Notes: generated from the letters alone by a model not told the origin. 64,000 nt of DNA from Lysobacteraceae bacterium NML95-0200 (GCA_002798255.1 NWQQ01000021.1:124001-188000), one strand, 5' to 3'. Positions 1-9,870 are shown, numbered from the stretch's first letter. Numbers and translations are program-made.

Positions 1-805
1 TGGCGCTGACATCGCGGCGCAGGTTTTGCAGGGCTTCGGCCACTTCGGTGCGCAGGGCCAAAACACCATTGCCGAGCCACTGATCGGCAAGACCGGGATG
101 GCCACGGGCGATGGCAAGGGCATTTTCGGCATCACTCTGGCTGTGTCCTTGGGCGATGAGCCATTGCAGGGCTTCGGCCTGCGCGGGCAGGCGAAATTCC
201 AGTTTCTGAGTGCGGCTGCGGATGGTCGCAGGCAGCCGCGCCGGATGGGCGCTGATGAGCCAGATGAAGCGTCCCGGCTGGGGCTCTTCCAGAGTTTTCA
301 ATAGCGCATTGGCCGCCGCGTGGTTGATGGCATCGGCCGGGTCCAGCAGCGCCACCTGATGCACACCGTACTGTGATGTCAGTGCCAGCTTTTCCGACAT
401 CTGCCGGATTTGCTCAATGACGATTTCGCCGCGCATCTTCGGTGGGCTGACTTTTTCATTCCAGCTCTGGCCGATGAACTGCACATCCGGGTGGGCGCTA
501 TAGCCAAATGGATGCACCAGCTCGCCATCGGGACGAGTTTCGGGCATTTCGCTCAATTCGCCCTTGTCATTGCTGCGCGTCCATTGCCTGCGGCTGTCGA
601 ACAGCTGGCAGCTGCGGCATTGCCCGCAGGCTTCTTCACCCATGCCGCGCTCAAGACAAAGTGCCCGGCGCGCCAATTTTTCCGCCACCTGACGTTTGCC
701 AAGCCGCGCCGGGCCTGCAAACAGCAGCGCGTGCGGCAGGCGCGCCTGGTCAAGCGCATCCGCGGCCTGCTGGTAGATGCGTTGCTGCCAAGGGGCAAGA
801 TTCAT
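1..805 (-). CDS. holB: DNA polymerase III subunit delta' (HolB), 3' part cut by window edge
   Basis: This is the delta' subunit of the DNA polymerase III clamp loader, which helps load the beta clamp on primed DNA. The reading frame starts MNLAPWQQRIYQQAADALDQ and shows the AAA+ features of the family: a GPARLGK loop near residue 27, a cysteine cluster (CGQCRSC) of the zinc module, and the sensor stretch ALLKTLEEP. About 268 residues are visible and the C-terminus lies outside the window. The ATG overlaps the tmk stop as ATGA, which argues for translational coupling. The order mltG-tmk-holB is the usual gammaproteobacterial arrangement. Confidence 0.93.
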   Translation of the reverse strand, partial: MNLAPWQQRIYQQAADALDQARLPHALLFAGPARLGKRQVAEKLARRALCLERGMGEEACGQCRSCQLFDSRRQWTRSNDKGELSEMPETRPDGELVHPFGYSAHPDVQFIGQSWNEKVSPPKMRGEIVIEQIRQMSEKLALTSQYGVHQVALLDPADAINHAAANALLKTLEEPQPGRFIWLISAHPARLPATIRSRTQKLEFRLPAQAEALQWLIAQGHSQSDAENALAIARGHPGLADQWLGNGVLALRTEVAEALQNLRRDVSA

Positions 806-1440
806 GGCCAGTACGCCTCCAGCGCTGCTACTGCGGCAGCGGCGACCTGTGTCGCGCTGCGTGAGGCATCGATCACGCAAAAGCGCTCGGGTTGCCTTCG
901 CGCGCGCTGCAAAAAGCCTTCGCGCACGCGCTCGAAAAAGGCATCCTGCTCGCGCTCGATACGGTCGGGCGCGCCGCCGCGCAGGCGGGTACGCGCGCGG
1001 CCTGCGGCCACATCCAAATCCAGCAGGAAGGTCAAGCCAGGCTGGATGCCGACCACTTCGCGCTCCAGCGTTTCAATCAGCGATAGCGATACCCCACGGC
1101 CAGCGCCCTGATAGGCGTAGCTGGAGTCGGTGAAGCGGTCGCACAACACCCAGGCACCGGATTGCAGCGCCGGGCGAATATGCTGCTCGACATGCTGGCT
1201 GCGTGCGGCAAACATCAGCAGCAGCTCGGTATGCACGGTGGCGGGCTCATGTTCGGGATCGAGCAGCAGCTGGCGGATTTTTTCCGCAAGCCGCGTACCG
1301 CCCGGCTCACGGCTTTGCACCACACGCTCGCCACGGGCGCGCAGTGCTTCGGCCAGGGCACCAATCACTGTACTTTTGCCTGCGCCCTCGCCGCCTTCGA
1401 TACTGACAAAGCGTGGGTGATTAGCAATGGTTGGATTCAT
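802..1440 (-). CDS. tmk: Thymidylate kinase
   Basis: It phosphorylates dTMP to dTDP with ATP in the cytosol, supplying dTTP for DNA synthesis. The 212-residue protein has the P-loop GGEGAGKST at residues 16-24, the DR motif region (CDRFTDSSYAYQGAGRG) and the TMP-binding SREPGGT. Length is normal for the family. Its ATG overlaps the mltG stop and its stop overlaps the holB start, both as ATGA, so the three genes are probably translated as one coupled set. Confidence 0.97.
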   Translation of the reverse strand: MNPTIANHPRFVSIEGGEGAGKSTVIGALAEALRARGERVVQSREPGGTRLAEKIRQLLLDPEHEPATVHTELLLMFAARSQHVEQHIRPALQSGAWVLCDRFTDSSYAYQGAGRGVSLSLIETLEREVVGIQPGLTFLLDLDVAAGRARTRLRGGAPDRIEREQDAFFERVREGFLQRARRQPERFCVIDASRSATQVAAAAVAALEAYWP

Positions 1441-2513
1441 GGTCTGGATGATTCCGTAGCGGGCATGGCTGTGCTCTGGGCTGCACGGCGGTTGGCCAGA
1501 TAGGCCGCGACATTGCGCTGGTGTTCGGCATAGGTTCTGGCAAAGCGACTACGGCCACTGCCATCGCCCACGGCGACAAAGAACAGGGCATCACCCGCGG
1601 CCGGATGGGCGGCCGCCTGTAGTGAATCACGCCCTGGCATGGCAATCGGGGTGGGTGGCAGCCCGGCGCGGGTACGGGTGTTGTAGGGGCCATCGGTGCG
1701 CAGATGCGCCCAGGTGAGGTCGCCATTCCAGGCATCGCCCAGGCCATAGATGATGGTCGGGTCGGTTTCCAGACGCATGCCGACATTCAGGCGGCGCACG
1801 AATACCCCGGCAATCTGGGCGCGCTCATCGGCAAGGCCGGTTTCCTTTTCCACAATCGAGGCCAGGGTCAGCAGCTCATACGGGGTTTTCAGGGGCAGCC
1901 CCGGCTCCCGCGTTTGCCAGACTTCATCCAGGGTTTTGCTCATCGCCGCATGGGCGCGCTTCAATACGCTGATATCGCTATCGCCACGGTTGTACTGATA
2001 GGTTTCCGGCAAGAACCGCCCTTCCGGGTGCTCGCCCGGCTGGCCGATGGCGGCCATCAGCTCGGCATCGCTCATCTTCGCGCCCTGCTGCTGCAAATGC
2101 GGCGCGCGTTGCAAGGCGCGGCGCACATCGCGCATGCTCCAGCCTTCCACCAGGGTGAACTGGTAGCGCACCACCTTGCCATCGCGCATTTTGGTGAGCA
2201 GCGCCTGCGGGCTGATACCCGGCGTGAGCGCGTATTCGCCCGCCTGAATTTTGCCGGCCGCGCCAGTGCGCCTGGCCAGCAGCATCCACTGCCAATCCTG
2301 CCCTTCGCGCACGCCCGCCTGCCGCAATTTGCCCAGCATGGTACGGAAAGAATCGCCACGCTCGACCAGTAGATAGCCTTCCTGCTGCGGCAACGAAGCC
2401 ATCGGCGAGACGGAAAACTGGCGCAGCTGGTAATAGCCCGCCATCAGCACCACAGCCAGCAGTACAGGCACAAGCAGCAAGATCGCGAAGATTTTTCGAC
2501 AGCCTTTTTTCAC
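1437..2513 (-). CDS. mltG: Endolytic peptidoglycan transglycosylase MltG
   Basis: MltG (YceG family) is an inner-membrane lytic transglycosylase that cuts nascent glycan strands and is thought to end their growth. I chose a GTG start that overlaps the pabC stop as GTGA, giving 358 residues. This places a short basic head and one membrane helix (about residues 9-27) at the N-terminus, as in the family. A longer upstream frame exists but runs inside pabC. The C-terminal catalytic region contains LASIVEKETG, including the conserved glutamate, and the motif RTDGPYNTR. Confidence 0.95.
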   Translation of the reverse strand: MKKGCRKIFAILLLVPVLLAVVLMAGYYQLRQFSVSPMASLPQQEGYLLVERGDSFRTMLGKLRQAGVREGQDWQWMLLARRTGAAGKIQAGEYALTPGISPQALLTKMRDGKVVRYQFTLVEGWSMRDVRRALQRAPHLQQQGAKMSDAELMAAIGQPGEHPEGRFLPETYQYNRGDSDISVLKRAHAAMSKTLDEVWQTREPGLPLKTPYELLTLASIVEKETGLADERAQIAGVFVRRLNVGMRLETDPTIIYGLGDAWNGDLTWAHLRTDGPYNTRTRAGLPPTPIAMPGRDSLQAAAHPAAGDALFFVAVGDGSGRSRFARTYAEHQRNVAAYLANRRAAQSTAMPATESSRP

Positions 2514-3325
2514 GATGCCTCCGGATGAGTGAGCAGCCCCGGATGCGTCGCGGCAAGCCGGGCTTGCAATGTAACGATAGCCGGATGAACCTGCGACCAA
2601 AGCTGCGTCCCCAGCTGGCGCACCGGCTGGATGCCGCGCAGCGCATTGCAGATGAAAACCGCCTCGGCGCTTTCCACTTCGGCGCGGCCCAGCTGCGTGA
2701 TTTGCGCATTTGTTTCGGCAAGCAGATGCGCCCGGCAAATGCCTGCCACTCCGGCACTTTGCAGCGAGGGCGTATGCCACTGACCGTCTTTGAGTACGAA
2801 CAGATTGGCGCTGGTGGCGCTGATGACATGCCCCTGGCTATCACAGACCAGGCCTTCATCCGCGCCCTGCTGCTGTACTTCGCGCCGCGCCAGAATCTGC
2901 TCCAGCCGGTTGCCATGCTTGAGCCCGGCAAGCTGTGGCTGCAAACCCAGCTGTGTGTCACACCAGACCAGCCGTAGTGGCGCTTGCGGCGCAGGTAGCG
3001 GATGCACCGAAAGCATCCACAGCGGCGCGCCCTCATCCGGAGCGGCATAACCACGGCCACCGCTGCGCGAGAGCCGCAGTTTCAGCGCCGCGTCCTGCCC
3101 GGCCAGCAATTGCATGGCTTCGGTCTTTACCCGTGACGCATCCGGCAATGGCAGGCCGAGGCGTTCGGCACCGGCTACCAGCCGCGCCCAATGCTGCGGC
3201 CACCACGGCAGGCTGCCCTGGTGACTGCGCAGGGTTTCGAACAATGACTCGCCATAATGCAGGCCACGCTCATCGGCAGGGATGGCCGCCAGTGGCGCAT
3301 CGCCCTGAAACAGCCGCCAGGTCAT
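2510..3325 (-). CDS. pabC: Aminodeoxychorismate lyase (PabC)
   Basis: This PLP-dependent fold-type IV enzyme releases pyruvate from 4-amino-4-deoxychorismate to give p-aminobenzoate for folate. The 271-residue protein has the family signatures ERGLHYGESLFETLR near the N-terminus, LKHGNRLEQ with the likely PLP lysine at residue 136, and SATSANLFV downstream. Start and stop overlap pabB and mltG by four bases each (ATGA and GTGA). With pabB immediately upstream, both steps from chorismate to PABA are encoded together. Confidence 0.93.
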   Translation of the reverse strand: MTWRLFQGDAPLAAIPADERGLHYGESLFETLRSHQGSLPWWPQHWARLVAGAERLGLPLPDASRVKTEAMQLLAGQDAALKLRLSRSGGRGYAAPDEGAPLWMLSVHPLPAPQAPLRLVWCDTQLGLQPQLAGLKHGNRLEQILARREVQQQGADEGLVCDSQGHVISATSANLFVLKDGQWHTPSLQSAGVAGICRAHLLAETNAQITQLGRAEVESAEAVFICNALRGIQPVRQLGTQLWSQVHPAIVTLQARLAATHPGLLTHPEAS

Positions 3326-4725
3326 TCGCTCATACCCAGCGCGCGCAGCATGCCGCGCGCCTTGGCACGGGTTTCGGCCAGCTCTTTTTCCGGCTCCGAA
3401 TCCATCACGATGCCGGCGCCGGTACGAAAGCGCAGGGTATCGCCCTCCAGCTCGGCACTGCGAATGAGGATGTTCAAGTCCATATCGCCATCGCGCCCCA
3501 GCCAGCCCATCGCGCCGGTATAGGCGCCACGCCCGACGCCTTCAAGTCCGGCGATGATTTCCATGCAGCGCACTTTCGGCGCGCCGGTGATGGTGCCGCC
3601 AGGGAATACCGCGGCAATCACGTCCACCGGGGTTTTGCCGGGCACCAGTTTGGCGCGCACATTACTGACGATGTGATGCACATGGGCATAGCTTTCCGCC
3701 GTCATCAGCTCATTGACTTCCACCGTACCCGGCTGGGCAACGCGCCCCAGGTCATTGCGCTGCAAATCGACCAGCATGATGTGCTCGGCACGCTCCTTGG
3801 GATGGCCAATGAGCTCTTTGATGCGCGCGATTTCATCATCGCCGGGCAGGCGTGGGCGGGTGCCGGCAATCGGCCGGGTTTCCACCACGTCCGCGCGTAT
3901 CGATACCAGCCGCTCCGGCGAGGCACTGACCAGTGCCCAGCTGTCATCGGCCAGCACGCCGGCAAATGGGGCTGGATTGGCCTGCGTCAACTGCCGTGCC
4001 AGCAATGCCGGGTCCAGCGGCGTTGCAAACCGCGCCTGCCAGCCACGGGAGAGATTGACCTGGAATACATCGCCTGCGGCCAGATAGTCCAGCGCCTGCT
4101 GCACGGCGCCGGTAAACGCTTCCGGCGCATCCTCGTGCAGCTCAGCGGGCGGCTGCCAGGCAGGCAATTCCGGCAATGTTGCGATGGCGGCGATATCGGC
4201 CAGCACCGCATCGCGCAGTGCATCGGCACCCGGCTCGGCAAGCAGCCAGATTTCGCCACTTTGCTGATTGCGCAAAACCGCAACCGGACAACGCCAGGCC
4301 TGCGCGCGCGGTAGTCGCCCCAAAGGCGCGGGCAGCCGCAGCCGCGGCTCGATTTGAGCCGCCACCTCATAAGCCAGAAACAACGCCCAGCCGCCGCGAA
4401 ATGGCAAGCCCTGCAAGGCAGGCAGCGGGTTTGTCCGTTCGGCCTGCCAGCGTGCCTCCAGTGCAGCCAGAAAGCCGCCAGCCAACGCCTGGCCGCTTTC
4501 ATCGCAAAGCCTGCCGTCCTGGTGTTGAATCAATTTGCGGCCATCGCTGACCAGCAACAAATCCCAACCTGCGTGCTGGCGGGCCGCAGGCTCCAGCGCC
4601 GCAGCACTGGAGGTCAGCAATAACGGGTAACGCTGCGGACAGACCCGCCGCAGCGCCGCCATATCAAGCCCGGCATCCAATACCTGCAGGTGAAAACCCG
4701 CACCATGGTGTACATGAGCGGCCAT
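3322..4725 (-). CDS. pabB: Aminodeoxychorismate synthase component I (PabB)
   Basis: It aminates chorismate to aminodeoxychorismate. The C-terminal two thirds is a chorismate-binding domain with the hallmark stretches VSASPERLVS, TRPIAGTRPR, PGGTITGAPK and the final FRTGAGIV...EPEKELAET block. The N-terminal third is the more variable anthranilate-synthase-type domain. Length is 467 residues from the ATG at 4725, which shares one base with the upstream stop (TGATG); a GTG one codon earlier is possible. No glutamine amidotransferase partner (pabA) is present in the window. Confidence 0.93.
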   Translation of the reverse strand: MAAHVHHGAGFHLQVLDAGLDMAALRRVCPQRYPLLLTSSAAALEPAARQHAGWDLLLVSDGRKLIQHQDGRLCDESGQALAGGFLAALEARWQAERTNPLPALQGLPFRGGWALFLAYEVAAQIEPRLRLPAPLGRLPRAQAWRCPVAVLRNQQSGEIWLLAEPGADALRDAVLADIAAIATLPELPAWQPPAELHEDAPEAFTGAVQQALDYLAAGDVFQVNLSRGWQARFATPLDPALLARQLTQANPAPFAGVLADDSWALVSASPERLVSIRADVVETRPIAGTRPRLPGDDEIARIKELIGHPKERAEHIMLVDLQRNDLGRVAQPGTVEVNELMTAESYAHVHHIVSNVRAKLVPGKTPVDVIAAVFPGGTITGAPKVRCMEIIAGLEGVGRGAYTGAMGWLGRDGDMDLNILIRSAELEGDTLRFRTGAGIVMDSEPEKELAETRAKARGMLRALGMSE

Positions 4726-5354
4726 CACTCAGGCAGATAGCGCGCGACATCGTGATAGCCGACACCGTAGTTCCTGCGCATGAAGCCTGCCGGGTCTTCG
4801 GCAAGTTGACGCAGTAATTCGTCGCTGCTTTCGGCCACCTTGATGCTGTAGCCGCCATCATGCTCATGGGTGAAGATGCGGCCACGGTGCACGCCTTCGG
4901 TGGCGATGAAAAACCGCTCCGGCGCATAGCCAAAACCGGCAAATACCACGGCACTGCGCCACCATTCGGGGATGCCGTAGAACGCCTGCCGGCCGCTTTC
5001 ATCCAGGTGCTCGACATAGTCATGGGCTTGTTCAAGCCCAAGCTGCATCCAGTCTTCAAGCTGCGCTTTTTCTTCTGCCATATCGCTGATGGGCAGGAAA
5101 TAAAAGCAGGTATCCATATCGTGCTGGTCGGCAAAAAGCCGCATGCCATCCCAGCGCCGATACAAGGCCAGCAGGCTGTCGGCACTGCCGGCCAGCGCCT
5201 GGGCAAGCCAGGCCAGGTCTTGGTTTGAAGCTGGCAAGCCGGCTTCCTTGGTCAAGCCGGTGACATGCCCGCCTGCCGCCTCGCTGTCAATGAACTTCGG
5301 CGCAGGCGCCTCAAGCAGGCGCTCGATACCGGCCAGCAGGTCTTGGCTCATCAT
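4725..5354 (-). CDS. SUKH (SMI1/KNR4)-like protein, function unknown
   Basis: The 209-residue soluble protein resembles the SUKH superfamily: an early helix-rich stretch with ALYRRWDG, then FYFLPISDM, AVVFAGFGYAPERFFI and the late acidic strand region GRIFTHEHDGG. SUKH proteins are often immunity proteins of toxin systems but also occur as cytosolic proteins of unknown role. No toxin gene is nearby. It sits between fabF and pabB, sharing one base with each (TGATG on both sides), so it must be co-expressed with them. The ATG at 5354 was preferred to the preceding TTG. The family call is from recall of the fold signature. Confidence 0.6.
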   Translation of the reverse strand: MMSQDLLAGIERLLEAPAPKFIDSEAAGGHVTGLTKEAGLPASNQDLAWLAQALAGSADSLLALYRRWDGMRLFADQHDMDTCFYFLPISDMAEEKAQLEDWMQLGLEQAHDYVEHLDESGRQAFYGIPEWWRSAVVFAGFGYAPERFFIATEGVHRGRIFTHEHDGGYSIKVAESSDELLRQLAEDPAGFMRRNYGVGYHDVARYLPE

Positions 5355-6592
5355 CAAACCCGCTTGAACACCAGCGTGCCGTTGGTGCCGCCAAAACCGA
5401 AGGAATTGGACAGCGCCACCTCCACCTGATGCTGGCGGGCGGTGTGCGCGACGTAATCCAGGTCGCAGCCTTCGGAGGGGTTGTCAAGGTTGATGGTGGG
5501 TGGAATCACGCCATCGAACAGCGTCATCGCCGAATACACCGCTTCCACGCCACCGGCCGCGCCCAGCAGATGCCCGGTCATCGACTTGGTGGAGCTGACC
5601 ATGACCTGGCTGACCGCCGCGCCCAGCACCGACTTCACGGCCATGGTTTCGGCCAAATCGCCTGCCGGAGTGGAGGTGCCATGGGCATTGATATAGCCGA
5701 CTTGTTCCGGGTTGATACCGGCATCGCGCAGGGCGTTTGTCATGCAGCGCGCCGCGCCTTCGCCGCTCTCGCTGGGCGAAGTCATGTGATAGGCATCGCC
5801 GCTCATGCCAAAGCCGACCAGTTCGGCATAGATGCGCGCGCCACGCGCCCTGGCGCGCTCGTATTCTTCCAGCACCAGCACGCCTGCGCCATCGCCCATC
5901 ACAAAACCATCGCGCTCGGCATCCCAGGGACGCGAGGCGCGCTCCGGCGCATCGTTACGGGTGGACATCGCCTTCATCGCACAGAAGCCACCCACTGCGG
6001 TCGGCGTGGTGGCGTGTTCGGCGCCACCGCAAATCATCGCATCGGCATCGCCGTACTGAATCATGCGATAGGCAAGGCCAATATTGTGGGTGGCCGTGGT
6101 GCAGGCAGTGACCGCGGCGATATTCGGCCCCTTGGCGCCGGTCATGATGGAAAGTTGCCCGGACACCATATTGATGATGGTGCTGGGAATATAGAACGGC
6201 GAAATCTTGCGCGGCCCGCCGTTGGCAAGTTTCAGCGTGGTGTCCTCGATACCGGAAAGCCCGCCGATGCCCGCGCCGACTGCCACACCGATGCGCTCGG
6301 CCGCTTCGCCCTCAATCACCAGACCCGCATCTTCAATGGCCATCAAGCCTGCGGCCACGCCGTAGTGCACGAACGGATCCATTTTCTTCACGTCCTTGGG
6401 CGTGATGAAGCTGGCAGGATCAAAGCCACGCACTTCGCCGGAAATCTGCGTGGCGAATGCCGAGGCATCAAAATGAGTGATGGGGCCAATCCCCGAGCGT
6501 CCGGCCTTGATGGCCGCCCAATTGCTTTCCAGGTTGTTGCCCAGCGGCGAGAGAATGCCAAGGCCGGTGACGACGACGCGACGATGAGACAT
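5354..6592 (-). CDS. fabF: Beta-ketoacyl-ACP synthase II (FabF)
   Basis: FabF condenses malonyl-ACP with acyl-ACP in the elongation cycle of type II fatty acid synthesis. The 412-residue protein carries the complete catalytic triad: Cys164 in [10 protein letters not shown], His304 in [11 protein letters not shown] and His341 in [11 protein letters not shown]. The glycine-rich C-terminus ([15 protein letters not shown]) is typical. It follows acpP with a 101-bp gap, the usual acpP-fabF pairing. Confidence 0.98.
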   Translation of the reverse strand: MSHRRVVVTGLGILSPLGNNLESNWAAIKAGRSGIGPITHFDASAFATQISGEVRGFDPASFITPKDVKKMDPFVHYGVAAGLMAIEDAGLVIEGEAAERIGVAVGAGIGGLSGIEDTTLKLANGGPRKISPFYIPSTIINMVSGQLSIMTGAKGPNIAAVTACTTATHNIGLAYRMIQYGDADAMICGGAEHATTPTAVGGFCAMKAMSTRNDAPERASRPWDAERDGFVMGDGAGVLVLEEYERARARGARIYAELVGFGMSGDAYHMTSPSESGEGAARCMTNALRDAGINPEQVGYINAHGTSTPAGDLAETMAVKSVLGAAVSQVMVSSTKSMTGHLLGAAGGVEAVYSAMTLFDGVIPPTINLDNPSEGCDLDYVAHTARQHQVEVALSNSFGFGGTNGTLVFKRV

Positions 6593-6693
6593 GCGGACTC
6601 CGGTTTGTCGTTTTGCTTAAAGTGTATGTATGGCTGCCAACATGCCAAGGGCCGCACAAAGCGGCCCCGACATGGATTCACACCGAATCAGGT

Positions 6694-6933
6694 TCAGGCC
6701 TTGACGTTGGCCTTCACGTAGTCGATAGCCTGCTGAACGGTGGTGATTTTTTCAGCATCTTCGTCCGGAATTTCGCATTCGAATTCTTCTTCCAGTGCCA
6801 TCACCAGCTCAACGGTATCCAGCGAGTCCGCGCCCAAGTCGTCCACGAAGGAAGCGCTGTTTACAACGTCTTCTTCCTTGGCACCCAGTTGTTCAACCAC
6901 AATCTTCTTGACGCGTTCTTCGATATTGCTCAT
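6694..6933 (-). CDS. acpP: Acyl carrier protein
   Basis: ACP carries growing acyl chains on a 4'-phosphopantetheine arm. The acidic 79-residue protein has the modification motif [16 protein letters not shown] with Ser37 as the attachment site. A strong ribosome-binding site (GGAGGGG) lies five bases before the ATG, as expected for a very highly translated gene. The 115-bp gap to fabG leaves room for its own promoter; I see TACACT as a possible -10 but no convincing -35. Confidence 0.98.
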   Translation of the reverse strand: MSNIEERVKKIVVEQLGAKEEDVVNSASFVDDLGADSLDTVELVMALEEEFECEIPDEDAEKITTVQQAIDYVKANVKA

Positions 6934-7048
6934 GTGTGACCCCTCCGGGGGATTGGTTCAAGTGAAACGAGTTGCGTAGTGTAAGGGAAACTTGGGCTCA
7001 CGCACGACACTGGCGTATGGTCGGCGCGGCCACCTGGCGCATCTGCCA

Positions 7049-7792
7049 TCAGGGCATGTACATGCCGCCGTTGACGTGCAGGGTTTCGCCGGTGATATAG
7101 GCCGCATCCGGGCCTGCGAGAAAGGCCACCGCGCGGGCAATGTCAGAAGGCTCGCCAGGGCGCCCCAGCGCAATCTGCGCATTCATCGCCGCCTTGGCAT
7201 CCTCGGGCAAGTCGGCGGTCATGTCGGTGGCGATGAAGCCCGGTGCCACCACATTGACGGTGATGCCGCGGCTGCCGATTTCCTTGGCCAGCGACTTGCT
7301 GAAGGCGATGATGCCGGCCTTGGCGGCGGCGTAATTGGCCTGCCCGGCATTGCCGGTGACCCCTACCACCGAGGCGATATTGATGATGCGACCATGGCGC
7401 GCCTTCATCATGCCGCGCATCACCGCCTTGCTGGCGCGATAAACACTGGTGAGGTTGGTGTCGAGAATCGCCTGCCAATCCTCGTCCTTCATGCGCATCA
7501 GCAGGTTGTCGCGGGTGATGCCGGCATTGTTGACCAGAATCGACAGCCCACCGTGATCTTTCTGGATGGCCTCGACCAATGCCTCGATGGCGCCTTCTTC
7601 ATTGACATTCAGCACCCGGCCTTCGCCGCCTTGCGCAGCAAGACGCGCACCGATGGCCGCAGCCCCCGATTCGCTGGTCGCAGTGCCAATGACTTTCGCG
7701 CCACGCGCCGCCAGCTCATCGGCAATCGCCGCGCCGATGCCGCGGGAAGCGCCGGTGACCAGCGCGATTTGGTTCTCAAGCGGTTTGCTCAT
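7049..7792 (-). CDS. fabG: 3-oxoacyl-ACP reductase (FabG)
   Basis: This NADPH-dependent short-chain dehydrogenase reduces 3-oxoacyl-ACP. The 247-residue protein shows the cofactor loop TGASRGIG (13-20), NNAG (88-91), and the catalytic Ser141, Tyr154 and Lys158 (YAAAK). The C-terminal ITGETLHVNGGMYMP is characteristic of FabG rather than other SDR enzymes. It begins 23 bases after fabD and is likely co-transcribed with it. Confidence 0.97.
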   Translation of the reverse strand: MSKPLENQIALVTGASRGIGAAIADELAARGAKVIGTATSESGAAAIGARLAAQGGEGRVLNVNEEGAIEALVEAIQKDHGGLSILVNNAGITRDNLLMRMKDEDWQAILDTNLTSVYRASKAVMRGMMKARHGRIINIASVVGVTGNAGQANYAAAKAGIIAFSKSLAKEIGSRGITVNVVAPGFIATDMTADLPEDAKAAMNAQIALGRPGEPSDIARAVAFLAGPDAAYITGETLHVNGGMYMP

Positions 7793-7815
7793 CGTTTTTC
7801 CTCAAAATCAAAATT

Positions 7816-8754
7816 TCAACGCCATTCTTCCAGCGCGCCGGTAAAGCCCGGCATATCGCCCAGCGCGCGAGCATCCAGCGTTTTGTCAATCCGCCGCGCA
7901 AGACCGGTCAGTACCTTGCCCGGACCACATTCACCAAGCCGCGTCACACCGCGCCCGGCCAACGCTTCAACGCATCCAGTCCAGCGCACCGGCAGATACA
8001 GCTGGCGCACCAAGGCATCACGGATATCGTCCCCCCCCTCATGGATACGGGCATCGACGTTTTGCACCACCGGAATGGCCGGTGCCTTCCAGTGCAACCC
8101 GCGCATGGTTTCGGTCAGGCGGTTGGCCGCCTCGCGCATCAGCGGCGTATGCGAGGGCACACTGACCGCCAGCTTCACAGCCTTTTTCACGCCACGCTCG
8201 GCCAAGAGCGCCAGCGCCTTGTCCACTGCCTCGGCATCGCCGCCAATCACGATTTGACCCGGCGAGTTGTAATTGGCCGGCACCACCACGCGGGTATCGG
8301 AAGCGGCCTCGCAGACCTCGGCCACCAAGGCATCTTCGGCGCCAATCACCGCCGCCATCGCCCCGGTACCCGTTGGCGCCGCTTCCTGCATCAGTTGCCC
8401 GCGGATACGCACCAGATGCGCCCCTTCTTCAAGGCTCAAAGCGCCCGCAGCCACCAGCGCGGTGTATTCACCCAGGCTATGCCCGGCCAACAGTACCGGT
8501 TGCGCGCCGCCCGCAGCCTGCCAGGCGCGCCATACTCCGATACCTGCGGCCAGCAGCGCCGGCTGGGTGAACTCGGTACGGTTCAGCATTTCCTCGGGGC
8601 CGCCCTGCGACAGCGCCCACAAATCGAGCCCGGCGCCTTCGGAGGCCTCATCAAATGCCTGACGGATTTGGGCATGGACCTCGGACAACTCGGCCAGCAT
8701 GCCCACACTCTGCGAGCCCTGCCCCGGAAAAACAAATGCCAACTGTTCGCTCAC
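7816..8754 (-). CDS. fabD: Malonyl-CoA:ACP transacylase (FabD)
   Basis: FabD transfers malonyl from CoA to ACP. The 312-residue protein starts with GTG and has VFPGQGSQSVGM at the N-terminus, the nucleophile Ser93 in GHSLGEYTALVAAG, and His202 in VPSHTPLM. A sequence AAAGGTGAG before the start can serve as the ribosome-binding site. A terminator and then a promoter lie between fabH and fabD, so fabD can head its own transcript. Confidence 0.97.
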   Translation of the reverse strand: MSEQLAFVFPGQGSQSVGMLAELSEVHAQIRQAFDEASEGAGLDLWALSQGGPEEMLNRTEFTQPALLAAGIGVWRAWQAAGGAQPVLLAGHSLGEYTALVAAGALSLEEGAHLVRIRGQLMQEAAPTGTGAMAAVIGAEDALVAEVCEAASDTRVVVPANYNSPGQIVIGGDAEAVDKALALLAERGVKKAVKLAVSVPSHTPLMREAANRLTETMRGLHWKAPAIPVVQNVDARIHEGGDDIRDALVRQLYLPVRWTGCVEALAGRGVTRLGECGPGKVLTGLARRIDKTLDARALGDMPGFTGALEEWR

Positions 8755-8781
8755 GCGCTCACCTTTGCTGGAAAAGTGTGC

Positions 8782-8809
8782 AGTTTAGCCGCCCTGCCCG
8801 ACTTGGCAA
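8782..8809 (-). promoter_or_regulatory. Predicted sigma-70 promoter for fabD-fabG
   Basis: On the minus strand TTGCCA (8804-8809) and TAAACT (8782-8787) are separated by 16 bases. They lie just after the fabH terminator and about 30 bases upstream of the fabD GTG, so expression of fabD would not depend on readthrough. Confidence 0.55.
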
Positions 8810-8810
8810 C

Positions 8811-8836
8811 AAAAACGGGCTGCCGAAAGCAGCCCG
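8811..8836 (-). terminator. Intrinsic terminator after fabH
   Basis: A perfect 8-bp stem (CGGGCTGC / GCAGCCCG) with a 5-base loop is followed on the minus strand by five Ts. It begins eight bases after the fabH stop codon. The fab genes are often described as one operon; here fabH is separated from fabD by this hairpin. Confidence 0.8.
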
Positions 8837-8844
8837 CAGGAGTA

Positions 8845-9834
8845 TCAATAGCGCAGCAGCACCGAGCCCCAGGTAAAGCCGCCACCAAAGGCTTCCAGCA
8901 ACAGCAGTTGACCGCGCTCGACCTTGCCCGAGCGCACGGCCGTGTCCAGTGCCAGCGGCACCGAGCCGGAGGAGGTATTGCCATGCTTGTCCACGGTGAC
9001 AATCACCTTGTCCATCGGCATTTCGAGGCGCTTGGCAGTGGCTTCGATAATGCGCAGATTGGCCTGATGCGGAATCAGCCAGTCGATATCACCGCGGGAG
9101 AGATGGTTGGCTTCCAGGGTTTCTTCCACCACCGCATCCAGTGCCTTGACCGCATGCTTGAAGACTTCGTTGCCGGTCATCAGCACCCGCACCCCGGCAT
9201 TGTGTTCTTCGGGCTTGAAGCCTTCGGACACGCCCACCGGGTTCCATAGCAACTCTTTTTTGCTGCCATCGGCGTGCAGATGGGTGCTGAGAATGCCGGT
9301 TTCGGCATCAGCTTTCAGCACCACCGCGCCGGCGCCATCGCCAAACAGCACTGCTGTGCTGCGGTCTTCCCAGTCCAGCATCCGGGTCAGGGTTTCCGCA
9401 CCCACCACCAGGGCGGTTTTGACATCGCCTGTGCGGATGAACTTGTCGGCAATGCTGAGCGCATAAATGAAGCCGGAGCAGGCGGCATTGACATCAAAGG
9501 CCGGACAGCCGGAGCGGATACCCAGCTCGGCCTGCAAAAGACAGGCGGTGGAAGGGAAAATCAGGTTCGGGGTAGTCGTACCCAATACCACCAAGTCGAT
9601 ATCGTCAGCACCGACACCGGCGGCCTGCATCGCCTGCAATGCCGCCTCGCGCGCCAGGGTAAGCGTGGTTTCACCTTCAGCTGCAACATGCCGCTGCCGG
9701 ATGCCAGTACGGGTTGCAATCCATTCGTCGCTGGTATCCATGCGCTCGGCAAGGTCGTGATTGGTTACCACTTGCTTGGGCAGCGCGCTGCCAGTGCCTG
9801 CGATACGGGAATAGATGCGCGATTGGGCATTCAT
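8845..9834 (-). CDS. fabH: Beta-ketoacyl-ACP synthase III (FabH)
   Basis: FabH starts fatty acid synthesis by condensing an acyl-CoA with malonyl-ACP. The 329-residue protein has the full triad: Cys119 in [11 protein letters not shown], His256 in IPHQANLRI and Asn286 in HGNTSSGS. The C-terminal [13 protein letters not shown] is typical. It lies between two intrinsic terminators, so its mRNA level could be tuned separately from rpmF upstream and fabD downstream. The usual upstream neighbour plsX is absent. Confidence 0.97.
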   Translation of the reverse strand: MNAQSRIYSRIAGTGSALPKQVVTNHDLAERMDTSDEWIATRTGIRQRHVAAEGETTLTLAREAALQAMQAAGVGADDIDLVVLGTTTPNLIFPSTACLLQAELGIRSGCPAFDVNAACSGFIYALSIADKFIRTGDVKTALVVGAETLTRMLDWEDRSTAVLFGDGAGAVVLKADAETGILSTHLHADGSKKELLWNPVGVSEGFKPEEHNAGVRVLMTGNEVFKHAVKALDAVVEETLEANHLSRGDIDWLIPHQANLRIIEATAKRLEMPMDKVIVTVDKHGNTSSGSVPLALDTAVRSGKVERGQLLLLEAFGGGFTWGSVLLRY

Positions 9835-9870
9835 GCGTGGACTCCGGAAAATGGCGCTATGACGAGCACG

